The translations under genes and the position numbers were made by a program. Below are positions 9,463 through 17,170 of a DNA stretch of 64,000 nucleotides, one piece after another. A model generated the notes under the pieces. That model was not told where the DNA came from, ran no database searches, and worked only from the letters and a program-made list of their open reading frames with translations. The stretch lies in the NCBI RefSeq assembly GCF_900105725.1, contig NZ_FNLM01000034.1:1674001-1738000 (forward strand), written 5' to 3'. Each line of letters starts with the position of its first letter. The first letter of the stretch is position 1. This DNA comes from Gordonia westfalica. Its GTDB lineage: Bacteria > Actinomycetota > Actinomycetes > Mycobacteriales > Mycobacteriaceae.

Positions 9463-10407
9463 ATGATCACAACCGTGTCGGTGTTCCATCCCGTCAGCGC
9501 AGCGGGGTTCGCCGACTGGGCCTCGACCCTCGTCGCGTCGGCGGCCGACGCGGATGGGTGCGTCGACGCCCAGATCTCGACGCTCGTCGACGGCCGGTTC
9601 GAACCGGCGGTCGCGGTGACCTTCGTCGACGAGGAGGCCTGCGATGCCTGGATCGACGGCCCTCGGTGTGCCGAGATCATGCGGGCCGGTCGCGATCTCG
9701 GGCATCTGCCGTCGGCGCCGCCGGTCGAGCTCGTCGACGGCCAGGCTCCTCCGCCCGGCGTGGGCGCCTTCCGTCACGACATCGTCGCGGGCAAGTCCGG
9801 CGATTTCATCGCCGCGGAGCAGGAGCTGACGCAGGCGGCGAGCGGGTTCAGCGGCTACGAGGGCACGACGCTGTTCGTCGACGAGCATGCGGGGACCGCC
9901 ATGTCGGTGCTGAGATTCCGTACCGAGCGACAACTTGCGGCGTGGGTGTCGTCGCGTGAACGCGGAGAGGCGCTCGCCGAACTGCGCTCGAGTCTCACCC
10001 ACGACTTCGAGACGATGTCGGCGACAACCGCTTTCGGCACCACCGTGCGGACCGACCACGGCCGGGTCAGGCAGACGCCGAACTGGAAGTCGGCGATGAT
10101 GGTCCTGTTGGTGCTCTACCCGACCGTGATGATCCTGTCCCGTTTCCTCGGTCCGGTCCTCGACCGGCTCGGTGCCCAACCCTGGTTGGCGTTGTGGCTG
10201 AGTCAGGTGTGCAGCGTGGGGCTGATGCAGTGGTGGCTGATGCACTGGGCCGCCAAGCCGTTCCGCCGCTGGCTCGATCCGGTCGACGGGGGTGGCTGGC
10301 GCAGCAACCTCGCCGGTGCCGTGACGATCCTGGCGATCTATGCGGCCTGCCTGGCACTCTTCGCGAGTGTCACCTGGCTTCAGTTCTGGGACTACACGGA
10401 CGCCTGA
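9463..10407 (+). CDS. Membrane protein with two antibiotic-biosynthesis-monooxygenase-like domains
   Basis: 314 residues. Two ABM-like (dimeric alpha/beta barrel) repeats can be seen: about residues 1-80 (TVSVFHPVSAAGFADWASTL... VAVTFVDEEA) and about 95-180 (FRHDIVAGKSGDFIAAEQ... VLRFRTERQLAAWV). These are followed by three hydrophobic segments near 207-228, 240-262 and 280-305. The arrangement matches the COG3224-type membrane ABM proteins, whose function is unknown. Catalysis by the ABM domains cannot be inferred. ATG 9463 lies 30 nt after guaD, so the two may be cotranscribed. Confidence 0.72.
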   Translation: MITTVSVFHPVSAAGFADWASTLVASAADADGCVDAQISTLVDGRFEPAVAVTFVDEEACDAWIDGPRCAEIMRAGRDLGHLPSAPPVELVDGQAPPPGVGAFRHDIVAGKSGDFIAAEQELTQAASGFSGYEGTTLFVDEHAGTAMSVLRFRTERQLAAWVSSRERGEALAELRSSLTHDFETMSATTAFGTTVRTDHGRVRQTPNWKSAMMVLLVLYPTVMILSRFLGPVLDRLGAQPWLALWLSQVCSVGLMQWWLMHWAAKPFRRWLDPVDGGGWRSNLAGAVTILAIYAACLALFASVTWLQFWDYTDA

Positions 10408-10435
10408 GTCCGCACCGGTACCGACACCGACGGGA

Positions 10436-10843
10436 TCAGGACACGACCCCGTCGAGGTAGACCCACCGGCCGTCGTGGCGCGAGAAACGGCTCCGCTCGT
10501 GCAGCGAGCCCTTCTCGGACCCGTGCCGGTAGTAGGCGGTGAAGGTGACCTCCCCGTCGGTGTCGAACGGCGATCCACCGTTCGTCGACTCGACGTCGAG
10601 GCGGTACCAGCGCATGTCCTCGTCGAGTTCGAGATCGTCGGGACGGGTGTCGGGGTGCCAGCTGAGCAGCAGGTGGTTGCGATCGCCGAGGGCGAAAGCG
10701 GTGAAGCGTGATCGCATCAGCGCTTCGGCGGTCGGTGCGGCGCGCTCACCGGCGAGGACGGGACCGCAGCATTCGCCGAACGGATGGCCGGACAGACATG
10801 GACACCGCGCGTCGGGATCACGGTTTGCCGATTCGGTGTTCAT
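10436..10843 (-). CDS. YchJ-family SEC-C motif protein
   Basis: 135 residues. The N-terminal CPCLSGHPFGECCGP is a SEC-C type zinc-binding motif. The following LMRSRFTAFALGDRNHLL and the WYRLDVESTNGG... VTFTAYYRHG regions match the YchJ/UPF0225 family, which has an NTF2-like fold. Biochemical function is unknown. ATG 10843 is chosen because GGGGA precedes it and the Zn motif begins a few residues later. Convergent with the ABM gene. Confidence 0.87.
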   Translation of the reverse strand: MNTESANRDPDARCPCLSGHPFGECCGPVLAGERAAPTAEALMRSRFTAFALGDRNHLLLSWHPDTRPDDLELDEDMRWYRLDVESTNGGSPFDTDGEVTFTAYYRHGSEKGSLHERSRFSRHDGRWVYLDGVVS

Positions 10844-10939
10844 TCCCCGCATCTTAGGGGTAGACAGAAACGAGGTCACCCGTGAGGCGGACCGGCCACC
10901 CACGAGGCGACCGGACCGGCACCAATGGAGGGAGCAGCC

Positions 10940-11152
10940 TTGTCCGACAACGTGTATCGGGTCATCGAAGTGGTCGGTTCGGCCAAGTCCGGCACCGACG
11001 AGGCGATCCGGAACGCCATCGCCCGTGCGTCGCAGACGGTCAATCATCTCGACTGGTTCGAGGTGACCGAAACCCGCGGCCACATCGAGGACGGCCAGAT
11101 CGCACACTTCCAGGTCACGCTGAAGGTGGGCTTCAAGATCGAAGGTCCCTGA
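10940..11152 (+). CDS. Dodecin
   Basis: 70-residue flavin-storage protein that forms a hollow dodecamer binding FMN or riboflavin. The order YRVIEVVGSAKSGTDEAIRNAI, then HLDWFEVTETRGHIEDG and AHFQVTLKVGFKIE is the full dodecin pattern; the Trp in LDWFEV stacks on the flavin. TTG at 10940 is preferred: GGAGGGAG at 10927-10934 is ideally placed for it, and the product then matches the usual 68-71 residues. The ATG at 10925 would lie before the ribosome binding site. Confidence 0.92.
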   Translation: MSDNVYRVIEVVGSAKSGTDEAIRNAIARASQTVNHLDWFEVTETRGHIEDGQIAHFQVTLKVGFKIEGP

Positions 11153-11171
11153 CCCCTCGCCGCCGGAATGA

Positions 11172-12059
11172 CTACCCGCGGGACGCTGCGGCAGTGAGGA
11201 ACCCACCGATCTCGCGGGCGACGGCCGCAGGCTCGTCGAGCATCGACAGCACCGCCGCGCCGGGGATCTCGGCGTAACGGCCACGCGGTGTCAACTCGGC
11301 GAGGCGAGGACCGTGGGCCGGCGGCATCACCTTGTTGTCGGGCGACCACAGGACGAGCACCTCCCCATCGAAATCCCTGAGCGCCTCGGTCTTTCGGATG
11401 AGTTCGGCGGAATCGAAAGACGTGGTGGCGTACTTGGTGACATCACGCCGGATGCGTGGATCGTTGAGAACCGGGTCGGTCCACCGGCGCATCCGCTCGT
11501 TGTCGACGGGCCGGTTGATCATCCACCCCCAGAGCATCGGCAGTCGCCGCAACCAGCCGATCCGCAGTTGACGGGCCGCGAGGGTGATACCTCCCGGTAG
11601 CCGTACGGCCAGGGTCGCCATCTTGCCGGGCAGGCCCGGCGGGAAGTTCTCGAAGGCCTCGCACGGGAGGATCACCATCCGCGCGACGCGTTGGTCACGG
11701 CCGAGAGCGGTCAGGAACAGTGAACCGCCCCAATCGGAGTGCACGAGGGTCACGTCACGCAGATCGAGGGCGTCGAGCACGTCGGCGACCAGCCCCACCA
11801 TCCCGTCCATCGACAGATCCGCGTCGTCGTGCAGCGGGACGCGGTGCGACCCGAGCGGCAGCACGGGCCGGATGTAGCGAAACCCCTTCGGCAGCAATGG
11901 GATCACGTCATCCCACACCGTGTGGTCCATGAGCAGTCCATGCAGGAGGACCACGGGCGGCCCCGCTCCGTCCTCCGCATACTCGACAGTGCCGGCCGGC
12001 GTCTCGATTCGTTTCAGGGCGCCCGCCTCGGCGCTCCCCACCCGGTTGAGCTCGGTCAT
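11172..12059 (-). CDS. Alpha/beta-hydrolase with Asp nucleophile elbow but no catalytic His
   Basis: 295-residue alpha/beta-hydrolase fold protein. The oxyanion loop HGLLMDHTVW begins at H40. The nucleophile elbow reads VHSDWGGS, placing D109 as in haloalkane dehalogenases and epoxide hydrolases rather than a serine. At the C-terminus the block that normally reads GxGH-x-x-x-DEP is IPGAAVLSMLDEP: the catalytic histidine position is V270. The protein may therefore be catalytically impaired, use another residue, or act as a ligand-binding protein. GAGGAG precedes the ATG. It is divergent from a TetR gene, and their 72-nt intergenic region holds a threefold repeat. Confidence 0.8.
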   Translation of the reverse strand: MTELNRVGSAEAGALKRIETPAGTVEYAEDGAGPPVVLLHGLLMDHTVWDDVIPLLPKGFRYIRPVLPLGSHRVPLHDDADLSMDGMVGLVADVLDALDLRDVTLVHSDWGGSLFLTALGRDQRVARMVILPCEAFENFPPGLPGKMATLAVRLPGGITLAARQLRIGWLRRLPMLWGWMINRPVDNERMRRWTDPVLNDPRIRRDVTKYATTSFDSAELIRKTEALRDFDGEVLVLWSPDNKVMPPAHGPRLAELTPRGRYAEIPGAAVLSMLDEPAAVAREIGGFLTAAASRG

Positions 12060-12096
12060 GCCACTCGCTCCTCACCTCGACACGAGACCGGACAGC

Positions 12097-12132
12097 CTCT
12101 AGAACGATCACTCTAGAATAGTTGCTCTAGAA
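12097..12132. promoter_or_regulatory. Three CTCTAGAA repeats at 14-bp spacing (probable TetR operator)
   Basis: CTCTAGAA occurs at 12097-12104, 12111-12118 and 12125-12132, exactly 14 bp apart, in the intergenic region between a hydrolase gene and a TetR gene that are divergent. The core TCTAGA is itself palindromic. The third copy runs into the A of the tetR ATG at 12132. TAGAAT hexamers within copies 2 and 3 resemble -10 elements. The likely role is repression of both genes by the TetR protein; this is inference from position and symmetry. Confidence 0.65.
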
Positions 12133-12752
12133 TGGCCAGGGTGAAGACCGATGAACGCATCGCCGTGGCGATGGCCGAGCTCCTGCGCCGGCAGGGGTAC
12201 GCGGCGACCGGCATCAAACAGGTCGTCGAAGCAGCCGACGCCCCCATCGGATCGATCTACCACCACTTCGCCGGCGGCAAGCGCGACGTCGCGGCCGCCG
12301 CTCTACGACAATCGGGCGCCGCCTACGGCGAGCTGGTCGGCATGCTCCTGGCCCCCTACGACGATCCCGCGGAGGGGATCGAGGCGGCGTTCGTCGCCGC
12401 GGCGGAGACCATCGAGCAGGGCGGCTGGCTGAACATGTGTCCCGTCGGGACCGTCGCCGGCGAGATCGCCGATGCCGAACCCGCCCTGCGAGAAGTCGCC
12501 GCCGAGGTCATATCCTCGTGGATCGACGCCGGCACCGGACTGTTCGCCGCGCGCGGCCTCGCCCCTGCCGATGCCCGCTCGTTGATGTCCGCGGTGGTCT
12601 CGGCACTCGAGGGCGCGTTCATCGTTGCCCGGACCCAGCGTTCCACCGATCCCCTCCTCGCCGCGGGTCGCGCGATGGGCAGCTATGCGCGGGCGCTCGG
12701 CGCACAGGCGGGATCGGGAGCCAACTCAGAGTCGGGCGAGGTACTTCGGTAG
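12132..12752 (+). CDS. TetR/AcrR-family regulator (LmrA/YxaF type)
   Basis: 206 residues with an N-terminal helix-turn-helix (GIKQVVEAADAPIGSIYHHF, about residues 28-47) and a C-terminal half containing WLNMCPVGTVAGEIAD, a pattern of the LmrA/YxaF-like TetR subfamily. No Shine-Dalgarno sequence precedes the ATG, and a -10-like TAGAAT lies 13-18 nt upstream, so the transcript may be nearly leaderless; GTG at 12141 is an alternative start. It is divergent from the hydrolase gene and probably regulates it. Its 3' end overlaps the convergent second tetR gene by 27 nt. Confidence 0.87.
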   Translation: MARVKTDERIAVAMAELLRRQGYAATGIKQVVEAADAPIGSIYHHFAGGKRDVAAAALRQSGAAYGELVGMLLAPYDDPAEGIEAAFVAAAETIEQGGWLNMCPVGTVAGEIADAEPALREVAAEVISSWIDAGTGLFAARGLAPADARSLMSAVVSALEGAFIVARTQRSTDPLLAAGRAMGSYARALGAQAGSGANSESGEVLR

Positions 12753-13400
12753 GGCGTCCTCGACGACGAGGGACTGCAGTGCGAACCGGAGCTGGGCCGA
12801 GACGTACGCGTCGAGGTCGTATCCGGGGGCGAAATGCCAGTGTTTGAGCGCCCACCCGTGCGCGAGCATCATGAGGTCGAAGACCACCAGGTCGGCGTCG
12901 ACGTCGGCGATGAGCCCGGCCTCGACACCGGCGGTGACCGCCGCCCGCATCGGCGCGGAGGTCTCGACCTCGAGCTCCTTGATCCGCTCCCGGCCCGCGG
13001 CGTCGAGCGTGCGACTCTCCCGATAGGTCAGCACGACGGCGTCGCGGTTCTCGTCGACGATCGTCGCGTACTGACGGAAACCGGCGATCAGCTGTTCGAC
13101 GGGGTCGTCACCGGCGCGGTCCATGGCCGGCTGCAGCTGATCGCGGAAGGCTTCGAGGATGTCGACGATCGCGGCCAGCAGGATCTCTTCCTTGCCACCG
13201 AAGTACTTGTAGAACAAGCCGACGCTGACCTGAGCCTCCTCGGCCAGGGCCTGCATCGACATCTGGTGAAAGCCGGTGCGCTCCATGACCTTCACGGCCG
13301 CGTCGAGAAGCTGACGGCGGCGGGTGGAGATACGCACCGCGCGCACCGCCTCCTCGACGGCCAGGTCGGCCGACGACCTCGCTGTCGCGGGTTTCGCCAT
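12726..13400 (-). CDS. TetR-family regulator, probable controller of the alicyclic acid cluster
   Basis: 224 residues. The helix-turn-helix is SMQALAEEAQVSVGLFYKYFG (about 48-68), with the GLFYKYF recognition helix of TetR proteins. The C-terminal half is a long ligand-binding domain. ATG 13400 is chosen because AAGGAAG lies 8 nt upstream; an in-frame GTG at 13433 would add 11 residues. It sits directly downstream of the acyl-CoA dehydrogenase gene on the same strand. A 14-bp palindrome in its own leader (13465-13478) matches one over the promoter of the four-enzyme cluster, so it likely represses both, perhaps responding to an acyl-CoA. Confidence 0.88.
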   Translation of the reverse strand: MAKPATARSSADLAVEEAVRAVRISTRRRQLLDAAVKVMERTGFHQMSMQALAEEAQVSVGLFYKYFGGKEEILLAAIVDILEAFRDQLQPAMDRAGDDPVEQLIAGFRQYATIVDENRDAVVLTYRESRTLDAAGRERIKELEVETSAPMRAAVTAGVEAGLIADVDADLVVFDLMMLAHGWALKHWHFAPGYDLDAYVSAQLRFALQSLVVEDALPKYLARL

Positions 13401-13464
13401 CGCTGTACTTCCTTCTGATCCGCTCGTGACCACCGATTCCGACCACCGGGATGACCCGGTCCGC

Positions 13465-13478
13465 TGAATCAGCGTTCA
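13465..13478 (-). promoter_or_regulatory. Putative operator before the tetR gene, TGAACG-N3-ATTCA type
   Basis: On the minus strand TGAACGCTGATTCA, an imperfect palindrome. It shares 11 of 14 bases with TGAACGTACATTCA at 18087-18100, which overlaps a promoter in front of the enzyme genes. It lies 65 nt upstream of the tetR start and just after the stop of the acyl-CoA dehydrogenase gene. Interpretation as an autoregulatory TetR site is inference. Confidence 0.6.
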
Positions 13479-13493
13479 CACACTGTACAAGTC

Positions 13494-14639
13494 CTACAGA
13501 CCGAGGTCCTTGGCGACGATCGTCTTCATGATCTCGGTGGTGCCGCCGTAGATGGTCTGGATCCGGGCGTCGACGAACGCCCGCGACACCGGATACTCAC
13601 GCATGTATCCATAACCACCGTGCAGTTGCAGGCACCGGTCGGCGGTGCGTACCTGCAGTTCGGTGGCCCACCACTTGAGTTTCGCGGCCCGCGCCGGCGT
13701 CAACTCACCGGCGACGTGTTCGGCGATGCAGTCGTCGAGGAACGTACGGGCGATGTCGAGTTCGGTCGCCAGTTCGGCGGCGACGAACTGGGTGTTCTGG
13801 AACGACGAGATCGGCGATCCGAATGCGGTGCGCTCCCGCACGTACTCCAGCGTGCGCGCGAAGGTGCCCTCGGCGGCCGCGACCGCACCGATGGCCAGCG
13901 ACAACCGCTCCTGCGGGAGGTTGCGGACGAGCTGATAGAAGCCCTGCCCCTCCTCACCCAGCCGATTGGCCGCGGGAACGCGCATGTCTTCGAAGGACAG
14001 CTCGCTGGTGTCCTGTGCGTGCAGGCCGATCTTGTCGAGCTTGCGCCCTCGGACGAAGCCGGGAGTGTCCGCCTCGACGACGAAAAGGGTGAGCCCCTTG
14101 TGCTTGTCGGGGCCTGTCCGGGTAGCGACGACGAAGAGGTCGCCGTTGCGTCCGTTGGAGATGAACGTCTTCGCACCGTTGACGACGTAGTGGTCGCCGT
14201 CGCGGACCGCGGAGGTACGAATGCCGGTGAGGTCACTGCCCGCGCCGGGTTCGGTCATCGCGATACCCAGCACGGTGTCGCCGCCGACGACCCCGGGCAG
14301 CCACCGTGCCTTCTGCTCGTCGGTGGTCAGCTCGGTCAGGTACGGCAGTACCACGTCGTTCTGCAGGGAGAACGCGATGGCCTCGGCGGCTGCACCGGTG
14401 CGGGCCACCTCGTCGATCAGGATGGCGTTGTACCGGAAGTCGTCGACGCCGGGGCCGCCGAACCGTTCGGGTACGGGAAAGCCGAGCAGTCCGTTCTCAC
14501 CCGCGTCGACGAAGAGGCCGCGGTCCCATTGCCCGGCGTTCTCCCAGTCGGCGTGCGCGGGGGTGATCTGTTCGGTCACAAAGCGTCTGACCGTCTCGCG
14601 GAAGTGCTTGTGTTCGAGGTCATGGGTCAGTGAGGACAT
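13494..14639 (-). CDS. Acyl-CoA dehydrogenase (AliB-like, candidate cyclohexanecarboxyl-CoA dehydrogenase)
   Basis: 381-residue FAD-dependent acyl-CoA dehydrogenase that makes an alpha,beta double bond. Typical motifs are GIAMTEPGAGSDLTGI (flavin and substrate binding), NGAKTFISNG, and the C-terminal HGGYGYMREYPVSR and QTIYGGTTEIMK. The usual C-terminal catalytic Glu of medium-chain enzymes is Gly here (YGGT). Instead LPQERL near residue 240 carries the Glu found in long-chain and isovaleryl-type enzymes, a normal alternative. Last of four genes (BadI-, BadH-, AliA- and AliB-like) on this strand; the context suggests a cyclic acyl-CoA substrate, but a fatty acyl-CoA is not excluded. Confidence 0.85.
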   Translation of the reverse strand: MSSLTHDLEHKHFRETVRRFVTEQITPAHADWENAGQWDRGLFVDAGENGLLGFPVPERFGGPGVDDFRYNAILIDEVARTGAAAEAIAFSLQNDVVLPYLTELTTDEQKARWLPGVVGGDTVLGIAMTEPGAGSDLTGIRTSAVRDGDHYVVNGAKTFISNGRNGDLFVVATRTGPDKHKGLTLFVVEADTPGFVRGRKLDKIGLHAQDTSELSFEDMRVPAANRLGEEGQGFYQLVRNLPQERLSLAIGAVAAAEGTFARTLEYVRERTAFGSPISSFQNTQFVAAELATELDIARTFLDDCIAEHVAGELTPARAAKLKWWATELQVRTADRCLQLHGGYGYMREYPVSRAFVDARIQTIYGGTTEIMKTIVAKDLGL

Positions 14640-14660
14640 CGCTTCTTCCGTTCGGGTGTG

Positions 14661-16346
14661 TCAGCCGTGGACGCGGTCGGTGGCCGGCGCGACGAACTCG
14701 CCGTCGGCCATCTCCCGCGCGGCGGATTCGGTGGCCTTGTAATGCAGCTTCTTCCCGGTCGCCGACACGGGTAGCGATTCGACGATGCGGTAGGCCCGTG
14801 GACGTTTGAAACTCGACAGCATCGGATGCGCGCGGCAATAGGCGTCCAGGTCCTCCGGAGTGGGCACATCCCCGTCGGCGGGCAGGATGTAGGCGACGAC
14901 GAGGCTTCCCCACCGCTGGTCTGGGACCCCGACCACGAGTGAATCCGCCACGCCCGGATGCCCGTTCAGCGCCTCCTCGACCTGGACCGGGTGGACGTTC
15001 TCGCCGCCGGACAGGAGCATGTCGTCCTTGCGGCCGACGATGGTGACGAACTCGCCGGCATCCCAGGTGGCCAGATCGCCGATGTGCAGCCAGCTGCCGT
15101 TGTACTTGGCCTTCTCCTGTTGTGGTGAGGCGTAGTACGCGGCCGCGCATTTGGGCGATCGGATGATGACCTCGCCGACTTCCTCACCGTCGCGGGCGAC
15201 GACCTCGTCCGGGCTCGCCAGATGTCCGTCGTCGTGGACCCGCACGACGCGGACGTCGTCGTCGATGCAGGCCCGTCCGGCCGTACCGGCGTGCTCGGGG
15301 AGGTCGTCGGGCCGGAGGAAGGTGTTCCAGAATCCCTCGGTGCTGCCGTAGCCGTTGAAGATCCGCGGGGTGAGCACTTCCTGATAGCGCAGCGCGGCCT
15401 CCCGTTCGAGCGGCGCGCCCATCGTGACGATGCCGCGCAGACTCGAGAGGTCGCGCGGGTCGGCCGACTGGGCGGTGGCGAGCATCGCCAGGTTGGTCGG
15501 GGCACCGATGAGGAACGTCAACCGGTACCTCTCCACCCAGTCGAGGGTCAGCTCCGCGTCGAAAGTGCGCATCGGGATGACCGAGGAGCCCAGGTAGAAC
15601 GACGGATTGGGGCCTGCGCAGTAGAGGCCGCCGCGGTGGAACCACGGCGTCATGTTGAGTGTCCGGTCGTCCGGGGACAGCGGGAAGTGCATGATCACGT
15701 CGTGCGCCGAGAAGATCTCGATGGCGGAGTTCATCGGCACCGCCTTGGGCATGCCGGTCGTCCCGGAGGTGTACAGCCGGGTGGTCTCGTCGAAGACGCC
15801 CCGCGAAACCGTCGGCGGCACAACGCCGGCCACGGGCAGGTCGGCGAAGCGGATCGACACCGCGCCCGCAACGGCTTCGCCGCTGACGAGTTCGCCCTCC
15901 CCGACTCCGACAAGCAGCTCCGGTGTGTGATCGGCGCGCGAGATCGCCTCACCGACCATGGCACCGAGGCCGGTGTCGTAGACATAGACCTTCGGCCGGC
16001 TGATGTCGAGGATGACCGCGGTCTCACCCGCCGCGAGACGGAAGTTCACCGGGGAACCGACCGCTCCCGCCGCCTGCGTCGCCAGGTAGAGCTGGGCGAA
16101 CTCCGGACCGTTCAGCAGCTGATAGCCCACCACATCACCGTCGGCCACCCCGCGGCCGGCGAGACCGGCCGCGAGTGCATCCACCGCCGACCCGAGTTCC
16201 GCGTAGGTCCACTGCCGGTCGGCCGGGGGGTCGATCATCGCCACCTCACCGGCGTAGCGGGTGACGTTGCGGCGGAATCCGTTCAGATAGGTGAACTCGT
16301 TCTCGAAGAAACTGCGGTACGCGTGCGCGTCGTAGACGTATGCCAT
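14661..16346 (-). CDS. AMP-forming acyl-CoA ligase (AliA-like)
   Basis: 561-residue adenylate-forming CoA ligase. The ATP-binding P-loop LYTSGTTGMPKAVP is near residue 196, the adenine motif NGYGSTEG near 347, the hinge and GRKDDMLLSGGENVHP near 440, and the C-terminal catalytic Lys in SATGKKLHYK near 538. It would activate a carboxylic acid to its CoA ester in the cytoplasm. Next to BadH- and BadI-like genes the most likely substrate is cyclohexanecarboxylate or a related alicyclic acid. The substrate cannot be read from the motifs alone. Confidence 0.87.
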   Translation of the reverse strand: MAYVYDAHAYRSFFENEFTYLNGFRRNVTRYAGEVAMIDPPADRQWTYAELGSAVDALAAGLAGRGVADGDVVGYQLLNGPEFAQLYLATQAAGAVGSPVNFRLAAGETAVILDISRPKVYVYDTGLGAMVGEAISRADHTPELLVGVGEGELVSGEAVAGAVSIRFADLPVAGVVPPTVSRGVFDETTRLYTSGTTGMPKAVPMNSAIEIFSAHDVIMHFPLSPDDRTLNMTPWFHRGGLYCAGPNPSFYLGSSVIPMRTFDAELTLDWVERYRLTFLIGAPTNLAMLATAQSADPRDLSSLRGIVTMGAPLEREAALRYQEVLTPRIFNGYGSTEGFWNTFLRPDDLPEHAGTAGRACIDDDVRVVRVHDDGHLASPDEVVARDGEEVGEVIIRSPKCAAAYYASPQQEKAKYNGSWLHIGDLATWDAGEFVTIVGRKDDMLLSGGENVHPVQVEEALNGHPGVADSLVVGVPDQRWGSLVVAYILPADGDVPTPEDLDAYCRAHPMLSSFKRPRAYRIVESLPVSATGKKLHYKATESAAREMADGEFVAPATDRVHG

Positions 16347-16395
16347 GTCGGTTCCCTGCGTGGTCGAGTCGATCCGGGTGTGGGTGGCGGGCCGG

Positions 16396-17145
16396 TCAGC
16401 CGGCCATGGTGAGTCCGCCGCTGACGCTGATCACCTGACCGGTGATGAACGACGCCGCGGGTGAGGCGAAGAACAGGACCGGTGCGGCCACCTCGTCGGG
16501 GCGAGCGAGGCGACGGAACGGGATCGCCTTCACGAGAGCCTCTTTCAGTTTGTCCGGCTGCGCCTGGAACAACGGGGTGTCGGTGGGTCCGGGGCAGACC
16601 GCGTTGACGGTGATCTGGTATCGGGCCATCTCTCGTGCGAGCGACTTGGAGAGGGCGATGACGCCACCTTTCGCTCCGGCGTAGATCGACTCGCCGGCCG
16701 ACCCGACCCGACCTGCGTCGGAAGCGAGGTTGATGACGCGGCCGCCCTGCCAGCCGTCGGCTTTCGACGCCTCGACCATGCCGGGCAGGAACGCGCTGGC
16801 CGTGTGAACCGGACCGAGGTAATTGATCGCCACCACCTTCTCGGCGAATTCGGTTGTGGCGTTGAGGAACTGATCTGTTCGGTCCCAGCCGGCAGCGTTG
16901 ACCAGGATGTCGGGGACGCCCACCTCCCCGGTGACGGCGTCCCGGAGTTCGTCGACCATCGCACGGTCTGCCACGTCGACGACCATCGGCACGATCGACG
17001 TGGTGCCCTCGGCGGTGCGTTTGGCGGCGTCGAGGTCGAGATCGGCGGCGATCACCGTGATCCCCTGAGCCGCGAAGCCCAGGGCGATGGCCTTGCCGAT
17101 ACCCGATCCGGCCCCGGTGACGACGGCAATACTGTTGGAGCTCAT
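16396..17145 (-). CDS. SDR oxidoreductase, BadH-like 2-hydroxycyclohexanecarboxyl-CoA dehydrogenase
   Basis: 249-residue classical short-chain dehydrogenase. TGAGSGIG (about residues 10-17) binds NAD(H). NAAGWD is the NAG-type motif with the unusual Trp-Asp seen in BadH. The catalytic residues are in NLASDAGRVGSAGESIYAGAKGG (S, Y and K). The C-terminus GQVISVSGGLTMAG also resembles BadH closely. BadH oxidises 2-hydroxycyclohexane-1-carboxyl-CoA to the 2-keto form with NAD+. ATG 17145 is preferred; the frame extends upstream but without homology. It lies 25 nt after the BadI-like gene, so they are one transcript. Confidence 0.83.
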   Translation of the reverse strand: MSSNSIAVVTGAGSGIGKAIALGFAAQGITVIAADLDLDAAKRTAEGTTSIVPMVVDVADRAMVDELRDAVTGEVGVPDILVNAAGWDRTDQFLNATTEFAEKVVAINYLGPVHTASAFLPGMVEASKADGWQGGRVINLASDAGRVGSAGESIYAGAKGGVIALSKSLAREMARYQITVNAVCPGPTDTPLFQAQPDKLKEALVKAIPFRRLARPDEVAAPVLFFASPAASFITGQVISVSGGLTMAG

Positions 17146-17170
17146 CGGTTTCGGTGTCCTCTCTCGCCGA

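Noticed and set aside
7897..10578. 893-codon minus-strand frame across guaD and neighbours
   Set aside because: Covers three convincing plus-strand genes; composition is that of a shadow frame and no motif is seen.
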